Assembly (NCBI GenBank): GCA_037783545.1
Contig: JBBELK010000372.1
Span: 124,001 to 188,000, forward strand
Length of the DNA: 64,000 nt
Origin: Henricia sp. BOLD:AAB3569
Lineage: Eukaryota > Echinodermata > Asteroidea > Spinulosida > Echinasteridae
Reading direction: 5' to 3'
Below the pieces are notes generated by a model. That model ran no database searches and was not told the origin of the DNA. It worked only from the letters and a program-made list of their open reading frames with translations. The position numbers and the translations under genes are program-made. Shown here in pieces: positions 35,800 through 47,330 of the stretch (within the stretch, counting starts at the first letter, position 1; the number at the start of each line of letters is the position of its first letter).

Positions 35800-35948
35800 C
35801 TGAAAAGATAAACGAAATCATCTTTTTACTTTTCTCCACAGTAAAACTTATTCAAGAGAATCTGGAAAGCTGCACTTCGACATGTGGTAAGTCCTCTCAT
35901 CACGTGACATTAATTAGTGCATGTTCCCACTCGTAGCATTGCTTGTGC

Positions 35949-36080
35949 GGCCATGACAGGGGGAAGTCACATTGTCACCGTGCGTCCTGCACAAGTAAAA
36001 GCGCTTTGTGGATCTATTGTCACACATAATTTAAATATGAAAACATGCCCCCTGTCATGGCCGCTGGTGCAAATGGTCTA
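35949..36080. mobile_element. GGCCATGAC family copy, short form
   Basis: GCGGCCATGACAGGGGG ... CCCCCTGTCATGGCCGC form the inverted ends of about 110 bp. Confidence 0.65.
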
Positions 36081-36543
36081 TAGACGGCCCAAGTGTGACG
36101 TATGCCATGGTAATTGGCTCTAAACATTGAGCCGTCGAATTATACTCGGATACATACAGCATCCATTGCAAAAGCATTGGGGCACGGTTCAGCGATTTGT
36201 ATAGTGTAGAACCAGTGCCTAGGCAACCAACAAAGGATAGCGTATTCTTTTCTGCAGTTTATATACATGGTGGCTATTAAAGCGGTAACAAAATTAAAAT
36301 TTCAAATCATTTCAAATGTTGTTGTTGTTGTATATTTTATGGCATCTTCGGCAACTAAGGCCCTTTATATGCCATCATTTCAAATATTTACTTCTTTCTG
36401 CAATAAATTGAGCCAATATAGTACTATAAAGTGAAAACGCCACGCTTTGTTTGTTACCAAGGCTACTGGGTCAACATTAAAACCAGTGAACTGTTTTCCT
36501 GCGCTTTAGGAGTGGGCGTTTCAGATTACCCAGTATATACTTA

Positions 36544-36847
36544 AGGGGCGTTCACACTATCGCGGAAAATTCACACTTTCGCGCTGCGCTCACCGCATTG
36601 CATGAGTTCCTAATCGCCGATTATTCCAAAATAGAAAATTCCACTCTGGTAACTTGGGGCTTCTCTGATACATCATTGGCTGCGCGTTGGAAAGGTAAGC
36701 GCACCGCGGTCAAAGTTCAACAAATTTGAACTTTGACCCAGCTGAAAACGTTTTGCGCGTCGCGATAGGCCGCGCACAAGCGGCAAACCAGTTTGTGTAC
36801 AAACCAATGGAACAGTGTGATTTTTCCGCGATAGTGTGAACGCGCCT
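36544..36847. mobile_element. Foldback element AGGGGCGTTCACACTATC, TTA duplication
   Basis: Ends AGGGGCGTTCACACTATCGC and its near reverse complement closing GAACGCGCCT, with TTA at 36,541-36,543 and 36,848-36,850. In an intron of gene A. Confidence 0.85.
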
Positions 36848-37240
36848 TTAGACCCAGTTATACCCTGACAACTGAAGTTACACTTCAGTAGTCTATTGTT
36901 TGTACCTTGTTTCAAGGCCCGTATTATTTATCACTCATATTATTCAAAAATTGAGCCTCGGTGGACTCATCAAAATTGTAAAAACTGACTCGACGTCATT
37001 CACATGATTCCACCAAGCTTATGCACCTGAAGTGCACGCACTTAATACGCAATAATACGCATCATGGTGAGGCGAGTGTCGCGTCATGTTGAGAAAAGTG
37101 CCACCTCATGTTGAGGCGAGTGTCACCTCAAGTGTTTCATGTGCCTGATGTAATAATCAAAGCAACTCATGCAATCTAGATGAAATGATTTTCAGTAAAA
37201 AGTATTTATTTTGGGCAATCATCTGTATGCATGTTAGGTG

Positions 37241-37282
37241 CAACAAGCGCTGCTCAACAAGCGCTGCTCAACAAGCGCTGCG
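37241..37282. repeat. 14-bp tandem repeat, three units
   Basis: CAACAAGCGCTGCT three times, next to a region rich in GAGGCGAGTGTC and CACCTGA motifs (37,020-37,500) that may be another foldback. Confidence 0.8.
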
Positions 37283-37631
37283 CAGCACGCTCTGTCCACT
37301 GCTACACGCACCTGACGTGAATATTCGTTTTACTTTTTAAATTTACCGGCCCCATGCACATGTGCATGAGGCGCGAGTTACCAAATGAGACAATCTCCTG
37401 TTGCACGTGAGAAATCAACAGTTGGTTAGACTCCTCGAGCTACTTGAGGTGCTAGTCGGAAACAAATCAGGTACCTCATCCATAAGCAGTTACATGTACC
37501 TGCCTAATGTGTTCGTAATTTGGGGACAAAATGTGTTAGTGCGCAGATGCATGAGGTGTAGTCACTATTTTTTTACAGTGAACAATTTTGCCCTGAAAAA
37601 TTAGTTAAATCATTTTCCCGAAAATCCTTAC

Positions 37632-37742
37632 TTGTTCCGCATCTGGTACCCTCGTAGCCAGCGTTACACGAGCATGTGTAATCGTTAGTGCCGTCGTTGC
37701 ATGAGCCGTTTACGCAGGGATTGCTGGCACATTCGTTGATGT
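37632..37742 (-). CDS. Gene A exon 4: second EGF
   Basis: 111 nt, phase 1. [17 protein letters not shown], then [15 protein letters not shown]. Intron flanks match gene B exon 16,531-16,421. Confidence 0.93.
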
Positions 37743-38302
37743 CTGTCAAGAGAAACATGACCTTTAAAAATAAAGGAAAAACGTGCCGAAAGATGTTTGT
37801 TTCGTCGGGATATCACCAAATTTAGTGTTTGGACGAAGTGATTTGGGGCGAAATGGCACTTGGGCGGAATGGTTTTAGAGCGAATTGAATTGTTTTCCTC
37901 ATTTCTCAAAGACTATAATAGCACTTCAGACAAAACCAAAGGGGAAGTTTACTCCCGTCATCATGTTTATATCGTGTAAGTTATGTGTAAATCTGTGAAC
38001 ATTTATGATTCTTCGAAATACCAATCATGTATAATGCCTTTAAGTTGTTAAAATCTTACAAAAAGTACCATCTTGGAAGAAAATAAACTCATGTCGGGTT
38101 TGTCATAATTGCTGTCAACACTTTGAGTGCAGGATTTTTATTTTGTCTTGTCTACTCATGAGGTACATATGTTGGCCATTGTAAACGATATTATGGGCCT
38201 TTAGGTAGAATACAAGCGATCGTATGGACCGGGGAGCAGTCTATGCAAAGCATTGTCATTCAAAGTAAGATATCCGGCGCGTTGCTTCAATTCTCATAGT
38301 TA

Positions 38303-38325
38303 TGCACCTATCAATTGTTTCCCCC

Positions 38326-38365
<40 letters not shown>

Positions 38366-38626
38366 CGCTACCCAACTCCCTAGGTGGGGGTTTGGTCACA
38401 TTTTTCATGCCCCAGGGTGGGGCATTTGGCCCATTATCTGTGCCTTTTTGTGCATTTTTGCGCATGTTTTGCACCCGAGGGTGGGGATTTTTGTCACCTA
38501 AATGTTGCCCCAGGGGTGGGGATTTTGTCACGCAAAAAGTGACAATCCCCACCTTTAGGTGGGGTTGCCCGGGGGGGGGGGGGGGGGGGGGGGGGGGAGG
38601 GGTGGGGGAAACAATTGATAGGCGCA
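38303..38626. mobile_element. Harbinger-like MITE in gene A, TTA duplication
   Basis: Ends TGCACCTATCAATTG / CAATTGATAGGCGCA; TTA at 38,300-38,302 and 38,627-38,629; gene B has one TTA at 19,144-19,146 with continuous flanks. Inner arms are a 38-nt C run (38,327-38,364) and a 27-nt G run (38,571-38,597). The middle repeats GGTGGGGATTT / GTCACC motifs. Confidence 0.9.
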
Positions 38627-39652
38627 TTACAAAGCCATCAGTTGTGCACTGTAGGAACAAATTATTCATGATCTTTCTTGGTAACAATTAATTCATAAGA
38701 TGCAATTAGTTGTTGCATCTGATGAAGTAATTGTTGTACGATACGAAAGCTCATGCATAATTTGTTATAGGTCAGTGCGTAAAAGCCTAATAGACTGGTT
38801 CCCATGATATTCCACACAGGAGAATATAAGGACAGGTAAAGGGCGCTTCATCTTGATCTGTAATTGGTCGTCATTGCGCGTGCGCATTGTGTTTTTTATA
38901 TTTAAAAATTGGCCAAGCCCTTTGCTTTAGGCAATGTACTTTATTTACATAATTGGATATGTTCGACACGCACGGCCAAGTTACAAATGTCAATGCAAAA
39001 TCTGCGCACTTACTAAAAAAATAAAATAATAATAACCACGTGACGGGTAGCCTTGTCCAAGGCTATGAAATTGTGTGAATCCGTGAAAAATTTGCCTGTA
39101 TGCTATGTAGCGAAAGTGCGCCAACACGCGGTGAATTGTAGCCAACTGCCAAATAGTCTGGTTACCGTAATATCTTGGTCTGAATCCTGACTTCACGGAC
39201 GAGGCTGAATCATAGCCTTGTTCTTTATGTACTCGATGTGTTTTATGAGCAGAATTATGCCCGTCATGGCTGCCCTTTACCGATCCCTATATTTTCGCAA
39301 TAAGCGAACCAATCTATAGGGATCGGGAACTAATCTAAAAAGCCTAACTGACCTCACCGTTGTAGGTGTTTGCTGCCACCAAGAGTTGCAAAAGAGTTAG
39401 TTTTTCTTCCGTTCGCCGCACGGTGACGGTATTGTATAGCTGTAACTTCATGTGGTGTTTTACGCTGCGTATCCTTAGTCCCATATACATCAGTTACAGC
39501 TCATTAACGTGGACATTTTGTTTTTAAATCATTAAAAATTGTATCAATGGTTAACTGTTGCCACGCAAACGTTAACTAGTAAGGTTCAAATTTATAACGG
39601 GCAAAGTTATGACTCGGAAATAAACAAATCCAAAATGGGTAAATGAACTTAC

Positions 39653-39763
39653 TGATGTCACAGGTGGTACCACCGTAGCCAGAGGAACATGTGCATGTAA
39701 ACATTTCCCATCCATCTGTGCACTGTCCATGCTGACACGGGCTGCTGTCGCATTCATTGGGCT
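39653..39763 (-). CDS. Gene A exon 3: first EGF
   Basis: 111 nt, phase 1. EPNECDSSPCQHGQCTDG, then MFTCTCSSGYGGTTCDI. CAG acceptor, GTAAGT donor. Confidence 0.93.
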
Positions 39764-40729
39764 CTGTGGCGAAGGATTGGAAAGCAAAATGACAAAATAA
39801 TTATAAGAACCGTTTGATAAGTTAAAATCGCAAACTTTCGGCATTCTTAAAGATGCTTGACCAGATCACTTTTTGACACCCACTTACCTTATTGGTAATG
39901 GAATTTTGACATCATATCACGTGTCATTTGTTCTCAGTACTATACTGAAATGTCGCGATCTCGATACGTATATTTTCAAGGATATCGTAAACTACATATC
40001 CGGTTACATAAAGCAATGCAGTGATTACACCAACGTTTTTGCTTCCATATCTAAATTGGCGATTGCAAATTTCCTGTTTTCTTACCATGGATAGTATTTT
40101 GGGGAGGTATTTTAGACGATTAAGCTATAGAACGAAATCCATTTTCTGGAAAAACTCTCAACAATTAGCTTTTCAGGATACAAGTTATGACACACATTTT
40201 TATTGCAAGACAAAATTATTTCATAGTTAGACGTTTTTTGTATTGCAATCCACCCCGGCATAGATGGCATCGTAAAACCAAACGTGATAAAAATAAGATT
40301 GCACAGGAAGTCGTAGCAAATTGCACACTGGGCGATCAAAATTATTGTAAGCCTCACAATATGCAGCCAATAATCGCTGACAAAGTAAAATATACACTGA
40401 ATCGCAAAAGGACGTGTCGCTTTTTCAAATGTTGATAAAACCTCAACAGAATTATGTATTTTCTTTGTCATTTTGAGTGTGCTTGATTTGACATGTTGTA
40501 CCATTACACTGAAAGTTCACCCAAATGCCCAGCTCAATATGCTATTTTTAAAATGAAGCTTACATTATCCATATTCAAGCGACGTTTCCAGTCATTTGCG
40601 GTTCAGTAGTATTTCGAAATATTAACAGTAATTGTGTTGGTCGATTTGTTTTTTTGATGTCTCATTTGGAAGCAAACAACTTTTTATGTTTCTTGAAAAA
40701 TATCAATATAAGTGCGTTACACAACACAC

Positions 40730-40870
40730 TGGACCATTGGCACTACATCCCTTCTAATAATTATTGATAGAGCAATTGTGGTTAAATGCCTCGCTCAAGG
40801 GCACAGGTACCATGACCGGGTATCAAACCCACAACACCTGACCAAGTTATTACGCACCAAACAATTATTC
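40730..40870 (-). repeat. SINE-tail remnant in gene A intron
   Basis: Orthologous in position to 20,340-20,460, with CCCTTGAGCGAGGCA on the minus strand. Confidence 0.5.
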
Positions 40871-40919
40871 GGCGATGGAGTGTAGTAATGCGTTACCCGT
40901 TAATTCCTTATGTACTCAC

Positions 40920-40974
40920 CCAGTGTTGTCGGCAATGGCGTCGTGGTGGGGAGCTCAACTGTTATTGCGGTTCT
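40920..40974 (-). CDS. Gene A exon 2: Thr/Pro linker
   Basis: 55 nt. RTAITVELPTTTPLPTTL plus one base of the next codon. Acceptor TCTCTCAG, donor GTGAGT. Bridges phase 0 and phase 1. Confidence 0.87.
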
Positions 40975-41226
40975 CTGAGAGAGAAAAAGTATAACAGTCG
41001 TAAGTTTGTCTTGTACCATCTTGGGCAGAAATAAATCCATGTGGTGTTTGTTACCATTGCTATCAACTCTTTGACTAAGTTATTTTTTTTCAACTCTTGA
41101 AGTAAAATATTTGGTCATTGCAAACGATACAATGGGCCTTAAACACCTCCAGAAAGGCATTGGAAAGAAGACGGTAACATAATTGTAAAAGAGTACCAGA
41201 AAAGAGACAATTGCCAGATTACTTAC

Positions 41227-41565
41227 ATCCCACACTTCGTTAACATCGGGACCACAAGACAGGTAATCTTCATCCTCGACCGTTCCTTGCGCCGAGCCCG
41301 TCTCTAAGAGACACTCTCTAGTCTTGGGAGAGTAGTTCACAAACTGGCAGTCCTCGTGGGCGAAGCAGGACTTGAGACATTTCGATTTGGACTGTACTTG
41401 GTAGAGCACCTCCAGCCTGGCTCCACCCGTCAGTCGGGTCCCTGACGTGCACTTGACATTGAACCCGCGGTACCCCCACGATGATTCTAGTCCTTGGACA
41501 ATACCATAGGGCGCAAAAATGATGATACAAAGTACTTTCAACAGAAAAACTGCGGTGTTGGCCAT
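41227..41565 (-). CDS. Gene A exon 1: signal peptide and PAN domain
   Basis: ATG at 41,565, MANTAVFLLKVLCIIIFAP signal, then FNVKC, SKCLKSCFAHEDCQFVNYSP, RECLLETG, YLSCGPD. 113 codons, GTAAGT donor. An in-frame upstream ATG at 41,646 exists, but the signal peptide and the alignment with gene B favour 41,565. Confidence 0.93.
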
Positions 41566-41649
41566 AGCTGGGACCCAACCGTTTTGTAGGATATCCCGAC
41601 GTTGGCGTGTGAAATATTTTGAAGCGAATGTGCAAGTGGCGTCCAATAG

Positions 41650-44100
41650 AGTGAATTCGTTAATATGTAAATTATTTGGCGTTATCTAATTAAATTGGCG
41701 TTATCCTAAAAAATAACCATGAGTCTCCATGCACTTGGACATTTTCTGTAGCATCAAAAATGTCCAAAGTTATTATTTTCTCGAACACAATCGCCTTAGT
41801 CCAGAAACTGCATTGGCGTGTTTCCCTGTCGGCGAAAAACACTTTAAGTGCGCATCAATAACACCAGTTGTGTACGTACTTCTACCTCATCGCCTTGTTA
41901 TATGTAGTCGGGTAGTGATCTTATTGACATATAAAGCTGGTAAATTATTATTAATCATCATCAGTTATTCATTACCAATGCCACGGCTATAAAGTGGTGA
42001 CCTTCTGTGTGATACCGTTAAGTATAAAGGCACCTGAATAATTGAGATAAGATGCGTGCATCGCATTCTGACCAATTGCAAAATTACTGTATAGTTTTAG
42101 GCCTATATGAGATGATTGGGGCGTTTAAACATAACATGATATATCGGTCAACCAAGTGATTTGAAATAACCATATCTCTACAAATACTTTTATCTCCATG
42201 TATGATTGAAGATATGCATAATTAAAACCAACCTGAGTAAACGTCAGCTCCGTACTTCGTCTAACTTTTGGGAAAACAGTAATAAAAAAAGGCTTTACTG
42301 TCACTTAGCCTAAAAACCACTTCGCACAAAAACCACTTCGCCCCGGACCACGGCCCGTGCACGAAGTGTTTTTGGGGCGAAGTGGTTTTAGGGCGGAGTG
42401 GTTCAGGGCGAAGTGGAGCAAGGGCTAAGTGGTGCAAGGGCGAAGTGGTGCAGGGGTTAAGTGAATTTTCGTCTCATGAGACGAAAATTAATTGTCTTAC
42501 TCATTTCTCAAAGACTATAGCACTTAAGACAAAACCATTTTAGGGGTAGTTTTCCGCAAGCACGATGTAGCCTTGTCAGATTTACGCCTGAATACGCAAC
42601 TAATAATACTAGAGGTCAAGGAGGTTTTTTTTTAATCGCTTGCATAAAATATTAATACCGCGAGTATCAATATTAACAGCAGGCCAGGGTAAAATTTGTG
42701 AAGTGGAAAGTTTCAGGGTATCGTTGTGTGCTGAAGCTTGCGGAGCATACCAAAGGCAATGTTAAAGATTTACGCCTGAATGCGCAACTAATAGTGTAGT
42801 ATAGAGGTTAAACAGCTATAGAATCCCCCCTTCCACATTTTTTGAGTTTTTCTGTTTATCATGGAGGTGTAGGCTATGTGTCTACAACACCATCACAACT
42901 TGTTTTTTCACAAAAAAATCGACAGGCTTTTGCTTAAAACGTAAAGCAGTTCCGACCCTCTTCACCCGGAATTCTGAAACGCTCGAGGTCACTTGGTCTG
43001 TTTATCAACAGGGTTTTGACGTCATCCTGAGAAACATACAAAACGGCCTGTGCAGTATTGAATGGAAAATACACGAAGTGAATGTTTATCATGCCTGTTT
43101 TGTCCTTGTAATTCAAAATACAAACGTGAAAAACATTTCATGTAATATGACAACAATCTACTATTACCTGTTTTGTGAAAAAAAACGGTGAAATTGTGGC
43201 TCACAATGAAGCTCTTTTGAAGTAAATACTGGTGCATTGCGACGGGTGGTTTTGTCACGGAACGAACGGCATTCACAGCGGTCTGTCTGCAGCATTGAAC
43301 GGTTCCCTGCGGGCCGTATAGTTCCCACGTGTTACATCGGCCGGTACAAGTTAGAATGAGCGACTCATTTTTCTCTCTCTTGGTAATAGAAAAGAAAATC
43401 TTTCTGCTCTTTTTTTTTCATAGTGTCTGGTAAAACATACAACCACGCAGCTACTGGGCATATATCTGGCTTTTTGGACCAACAAAATTATTAAAAAAAC
43501 ACCATCTAACAGAGACGGTTTTTTCACGTTTTTTGCGTGTAAACGTATGGGGCTAACAATTGTGTTGACTTCTCTTTCTCAGGATTGCGTCACGGGGTCA
43601 CGCGCATATCATGAATACCTAATGAGCGTTTCAGAAATCGCGAAAATCTCATTTTCGAAAAGCGCACTTTTGCTTGCAATTTATCCACTTAAAACCGACA
43701 ATTAAAAAATAATAAAAATCCACGTCGGCAAGAGGGATGTTTGGACTATCAAAAAAGCCTAAATGCTGGATTTTTGTCAAGGGGGATTCTTCCTCTTTAA
43801 GGAGGTTTTTTTTAATAGCTTGCATAAAACCGCGAGTATCAATATTAACAGCAGGCAAGGATGCAATTTTTGAAGTGGACAGTTTCATTGCGAGCGTACT
43901 GAAGCTTGCGGAGCATACCAAAGGCAATGGTAGTTACCATGGTAAAGGCATAATACGTCGGCTAAAATAACACGTGGCGGCAATTTAGCCTGTTTACTTT
44001 ATGCACATGTATTCCAGTATAGGCTGGCGAGGGGAGATTGATGGGGGAGGGGGGCGTGGGCATTGGGGATGAACGCCCCTTTCCCGGGTATTTGGAACCT
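41650..44100. other. Intergenic between genes A and C
   Basis: No gene supported. It has a CACTTCGCC-motif element (42,298-42,472). Near 42,620-42,770 and 43,795-43,925 are two diverged copies of a segment with AGGAGGTTTTTTTTAA, GCGAGTATCAATATTAACAG and GCTTGCGGAGCATACC. Confidence 0.5.
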
Positions 44101-44130
44101 AAGATCGCTTATCGGTTTTTAGGTGTGCTT

Positions 44131-44215
44131 TATGGCGTCATTGCTTCTTTCTATGACGTCGTTGCTTCTTTCTATGACGTCATTGCTTCTTGACCTCATT
44201 GACCTCATTGACCTC
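44131..44215 (+). promoter_or_regulatory. Tandem CRE-like motifs upstream of gene C
   Basis: Three 21-nt units TATGACGTCATTGCTTCTTT (variants GGCGTC and GTCG) put TGACGTCA-type sites in a row, followed by TGACCTCAT repeats. About 390-470 bp before the gene C start and outside its inverted repeats. Regulation is inferred only from the motif. Confidence 0.35.
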
Positions 44216-44304
44216 GGAATCTAGATTGGCAGTTCGAAGTTCCAACCCTTGAAAACCCGCCAACCCCGTCCCCACGCAGTCGATCGTAACTCGTTCCAAA
44301 GGTT

Positions 44305-44363
44305 TAGGCCATGGGCCAAAACCTGTATCGTGCAGTTTCGTTTTCACTTTTTAGGGGCAACTT
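44305..44363. repeat. Left inverted repeat flanking gene C
   Basis: Two blocks, TAGGCCATGGGCCAAAACCT and CACTTTTTAGGGGCAACTT, match in reverse complement at 48,474-48,542. Confidence 0.75.
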
Positions 44364-44603
44364 TATTCTTTGGTTATACGTAGTTTGGGGCATACTGATT
44401 AATATTTCACCTGTTCACATTTAAACCGTCTGCTCCTTAATGAGAAATACAGGTCAGAAGATCGGTAATTTTTACGGCTTTCTAACGCTGTTTTCCTAAC
44501 GTGAATCTACCAAAAGAGGGCGCTAGTCCTAAACCTCGAACTACCACTGCCGTTGCAAACTGCTATACCACCGTTTTAATTTGGATACGAGGCGGATTTC
44601 AAG

Positions 44604-44824
44604 ATGGCAGCGCCCGTGCCCACGTGCGTTTGTCATTTGGTAGAGAATTAAAAAGGAAAAGTAACCCTGTTTACGACCGTCAGTTGGCAGAAATTTTGTG
44701 ACTGCAATCGCAGATGGAAGTTGCTCGATGGCAAACAGCGAGAATTGGCTGATCAAAACGAAGAAATAGTGCAGAAAAGTGCCCCCGATGCTGGACTTGG
44801 ATATCATCGGCGCTGCTATCAAAG
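44604..44824 (+). pseudogene. Gene C first exon with in-frame stop
   Basis: MAAPVPTCVCHLVEN then TAA, then an open frame through VSWQKFCDCNRRWKLL, KQRELADQNEE and YHRRCYQ to a GTAGGT donor. The text after the stop is clearly protein-like, so the stop or the assigned ATG is suspect. Confidence 0.6.
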
Positions 44825-45425
44825 GTAGGTATACCAGTCCATACAAAACATGCAAAATGGAGAGCTGTACCTTGTTAGATTATTTTACAGGTACATGTAT
44901 ATACACGTTCGTCACTTAATCTTCCTAAAATGACATGAAAACGCCCCAGAAAGTTTAAGTGTGGCGAGAAAACATAATTTTTAGCAGTGAAAAAAAAAAA
45001 ACTTTTCTTTGGAAACTCTTCAGATAATTTAGGCATATGTTTATGTTATTCTTTCCCTATAATCAATTTTTTTAAAAGGTGATAGACAATTTTCAGTCAT
45101 GCCAGTCCTTAATAACATCTTGTTGTCTGGATGTGGAATGCAAACAAACATGTAGCCTATAGCTGCCATCTTTCCAATCAGCAGTTTCCATTCTATAGAA
45201 CTGATTCAGGGAACATACAGTCCTTCCACATGGACAGGGTCTAATGTCGGCATAGTCGCCAGGTCCCTGAGCTAGGTTGCCTCCCTATTCACAAGCCATT
45301 GTTCATAAGGTTATTTAACATCAAAAGTAGGATTTTTTTTTTTACACATACAATACCCACCCCCACCCCCCAAAAAACACATTGGAGCCTCAGTAACAAA
45401 TTTTTGAATTTTATGAACTTCACAG

Positions 45426-45696
45426 GTTTTGTGATACGACGCAAATTGAACGAGCCGAAAAGCGTTTGGCTAAAAAGACACCGGACGTTCCAAGCTCCAC
45501 TGCGGTCAAAGAAACTGAAGAGTCGTCTCAAGAACCAACAAGAAAGTCAAGTCGGCTTTCGTCTGGAGTTTCACTCTCGCAACGCAACCCACACTTCCAG
45601 TCAGATGTGTCATATGCAGAAAAGACAAATGGGTTGTTGACAAACACTCATCAAAGCGGTCAAGGGAAAGACTGGCAAACTGCGAGTACCAATCGG
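45426..45696 (+). CDS. Gene C second exon
   Basis: CACAG acceptor. It completes YHRRCYQR-F and continues CDTTQIERAEKRLAKK, then a Ser/Thr/Glu-rich stretch, to a GTTAGT donor. 271 nt, phase 2 to 0. Frame continuity with exon 1 supports both calls. Confidence 0.6.
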
Positions 45697-45946
45697 GTTA
45701 GTTGTCTATTAACTTAAAGATACAGCAGTTAGGAAAAATCTAATCTAAGTACTGTGGTTATGATAATTTTTTTTAAAAGTACTTTAATTTGTAACTGTAT
45801 GTAACAGCAATACAATTCAACATCTATAAGGCTGCTTGGTATGAGTGGTATTTTAAAAAAAGTCTTACCTTTGAGCTAGGTAATACATGTATGTTGAATG
45901 TGTTACGTAATGTCAGTGCATTTAAAAAGACACTTTTGTCAGTGAG

Positions 45947-46183
45947 CACATTATGTGGCCTAAACTTCGTTTAGAGGCATTAAATCTGTATAAGGATGTA
46001 TTTAAAGTCAGCACAACATGTAACCTCACTGAAGGTGGAGTTGTGTTTCTTCCCACAGGTGGTTTGCTGCTCAAAGCTGCAGAGATGCTTGATGATGAAA
46101 ATCTTCTAATCGACATCAAGGGAAAAGACCTGGTCGCAATTGAAGTCCGATACCATCGAAGTTGTTACAAGGAGTATACCAGG
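45947..46183 (+). CDS. Gene C third exon
   Basis: Phase 0 with an acceptor at TGAG; LRLEALNLYKDVFKVST, then GGLLLKAAEMLDDENLL, DLVAIEVRYHRSCYKEYTR; donor GTAAGT. 79 codons. Confidence 0.6.
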
Positions 46184-47086
46184 GTAAGTTACTGTTAATC
46201 ATTCTCACAGCTCAATGGTCTTTAACATTGTTGGTTTTCAGCAAGCAAATCTGTAATGGTTCTTCTTGACTAATAAATACTATCTCAACATCTCAAAATT
46301 ACAACCATGGCTTGCTGTGTTAATTTTCGCTCGTTGCCATCCGCCCACATTGGGTGCTGGTACGGGCTGGTGTGCCTTCACAAATTTCAGTAACGGAAAC
46401 ACGTGACAAAAAGGTCACACATACAGAGCCGCGTAGCATTGTGGGTTGCTTACTGCCAGACGAAAAATTGATAAAAATATGTTTACAATGTTAACGCTCA
46501 TATCCAATGCAACAAATCAAATTTCCGAAAAACATGAGTGGCATATACAACTTTGGCCAATGAGGGTGCAAACAATTTAGCCTGTCCCAGCACCCAGTAA
46601 GTGTTAATTGTGCATTCGAACCCTAACATTGCCATCATAAAGCTTATAGTATTTGTAATGGCCAAATTTAATTGCCCTAAAAAAATTATAGATACATGTA
46701 CAACCATAAAATTTGTCAATAATAAATAAAAAACAAATTACAAGGTAACAAAAGGAAATAATTTACCAGTCAGCTGTCACCAGAGGCCTCATGTACAAAA
46801 CCCATGATAATGCTCCCATTTTTCCCCTTAACAAGTGAAATCTTTATATTTTCACTGCCAAATGTAATTTTTTTTAAATTAGATATGCAGAGTACACATA
46901 CTGATGGCTATTTTAAAGAAAAGAAACAAATCTAGCATTAAACCCTGCTGCTGTGACAATGTTGTGTGCTGTGTAGGGGTAAGGAAAAATACTTGATATG
47001 GTTTTTCCTTTAGGAGATACTGTCCTGGCATAAGCAGTTAACCACATTGTCAAACAAAATATTTTATTCTAATTCTTTTGTGTCAG

Positions 47087-47330
47087 GTCGTTTCGTTGGG
47101 TTCAGCTCTGCCTCAAGACCCTGCAAGTGAAAGTGTCATTCAACGCATATTTGAGACTTTTGCATGTGCACTGTAGCTGCAAGAAATCTCACTGCAACAC
47201 AGCAAGCTGTTCATGTCAGAAAGCAAAGCTTCCATGCACTGACCTCTGCAAATGTAGTGACTGTCAGAACACGTTAACAGATGTTGATGATGATGACGAT
47301 GAGGAGGACTCGGATGAAGAGACGGACTGA
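47087..47330 (+). CDS. Gene C last exon: CXC cysteine cluster
   Basis: After CAG, the frame ending at TGA 47,330 codes LLHVHCSCKKSHC, CSCQKAKLPCTDLCKCSDC then an Asp/Glu-rich tail. Cysteine spacing CxCx4Cx4CxCx6Cx3CxCx2C is that of tesmin/TSO1 CXC repeats, which bind zinc and DNA in characterised proteins. Phase does not match exon 3. Confidence 0.65.

Larger units (their letters stand above)
26974..41565 (-). other. Gene A: secreted PAN-EGF5-SRCR2 protein gene (gene extent)
   Basis: Nine coding exons on the minus strand: 41,565-41,227; 40,974-40,920; 39,763-39,653; 37,742-37,632; 35,799-35,689; 32,963-32,853; 31,367-31,254; 29,511-29,200; 27,293-26,974. Total 1,584 nt, exactly 527 codons and a stop. 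Order: signal peptide and PAN 1-113, Thr/Pro linker 114-131, EGF 132-168, 169-205, 206-242, 243-279, 280-317, SRCR 318-421 and 422-527. No membrane segment follows the signal, so it is predicted to be secreted. PAN, EGF and SRCR all mediate protein or glycan binding; an immune or adhesion role is plausible but not shown. Tandem paralogue of gene B, same strand. Confidence 0.88.
44604..47330 (+). pseudogene. Gene C: probable degenerate CXC-domain gene (extent)
   Basis: Plausible exons 44,604-44,824; 45,426-45,696; 45,947-46,183; 47,087-47,330. The segments SWQKFCDCNRRWKLLDGK...YHRRCYQRF, DLVAIEVRYHRSCYKEYTR and a final tesmin/TSO1-like CXC cluster resemble a large family of uncharacterised invertebrate proteins with repeated YHxxCY motifs. 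Faults: an in-frame TAA at 44,649-44,651, and the last exon in the joining frame stops (TAG) just before the CXC cluster, which is in another frame. The gene is also much shorter than the family as I recall it. Function unknown. It could be a dead transposon gene or a live gene with exons I misjoined. Confidence 0.55.

Noticed and set aside
38256-38691. ORFs of 129 and 143 codons with polyproline and polyglycine
   Set aside because: Translations of the C and G runs inside a MITE.
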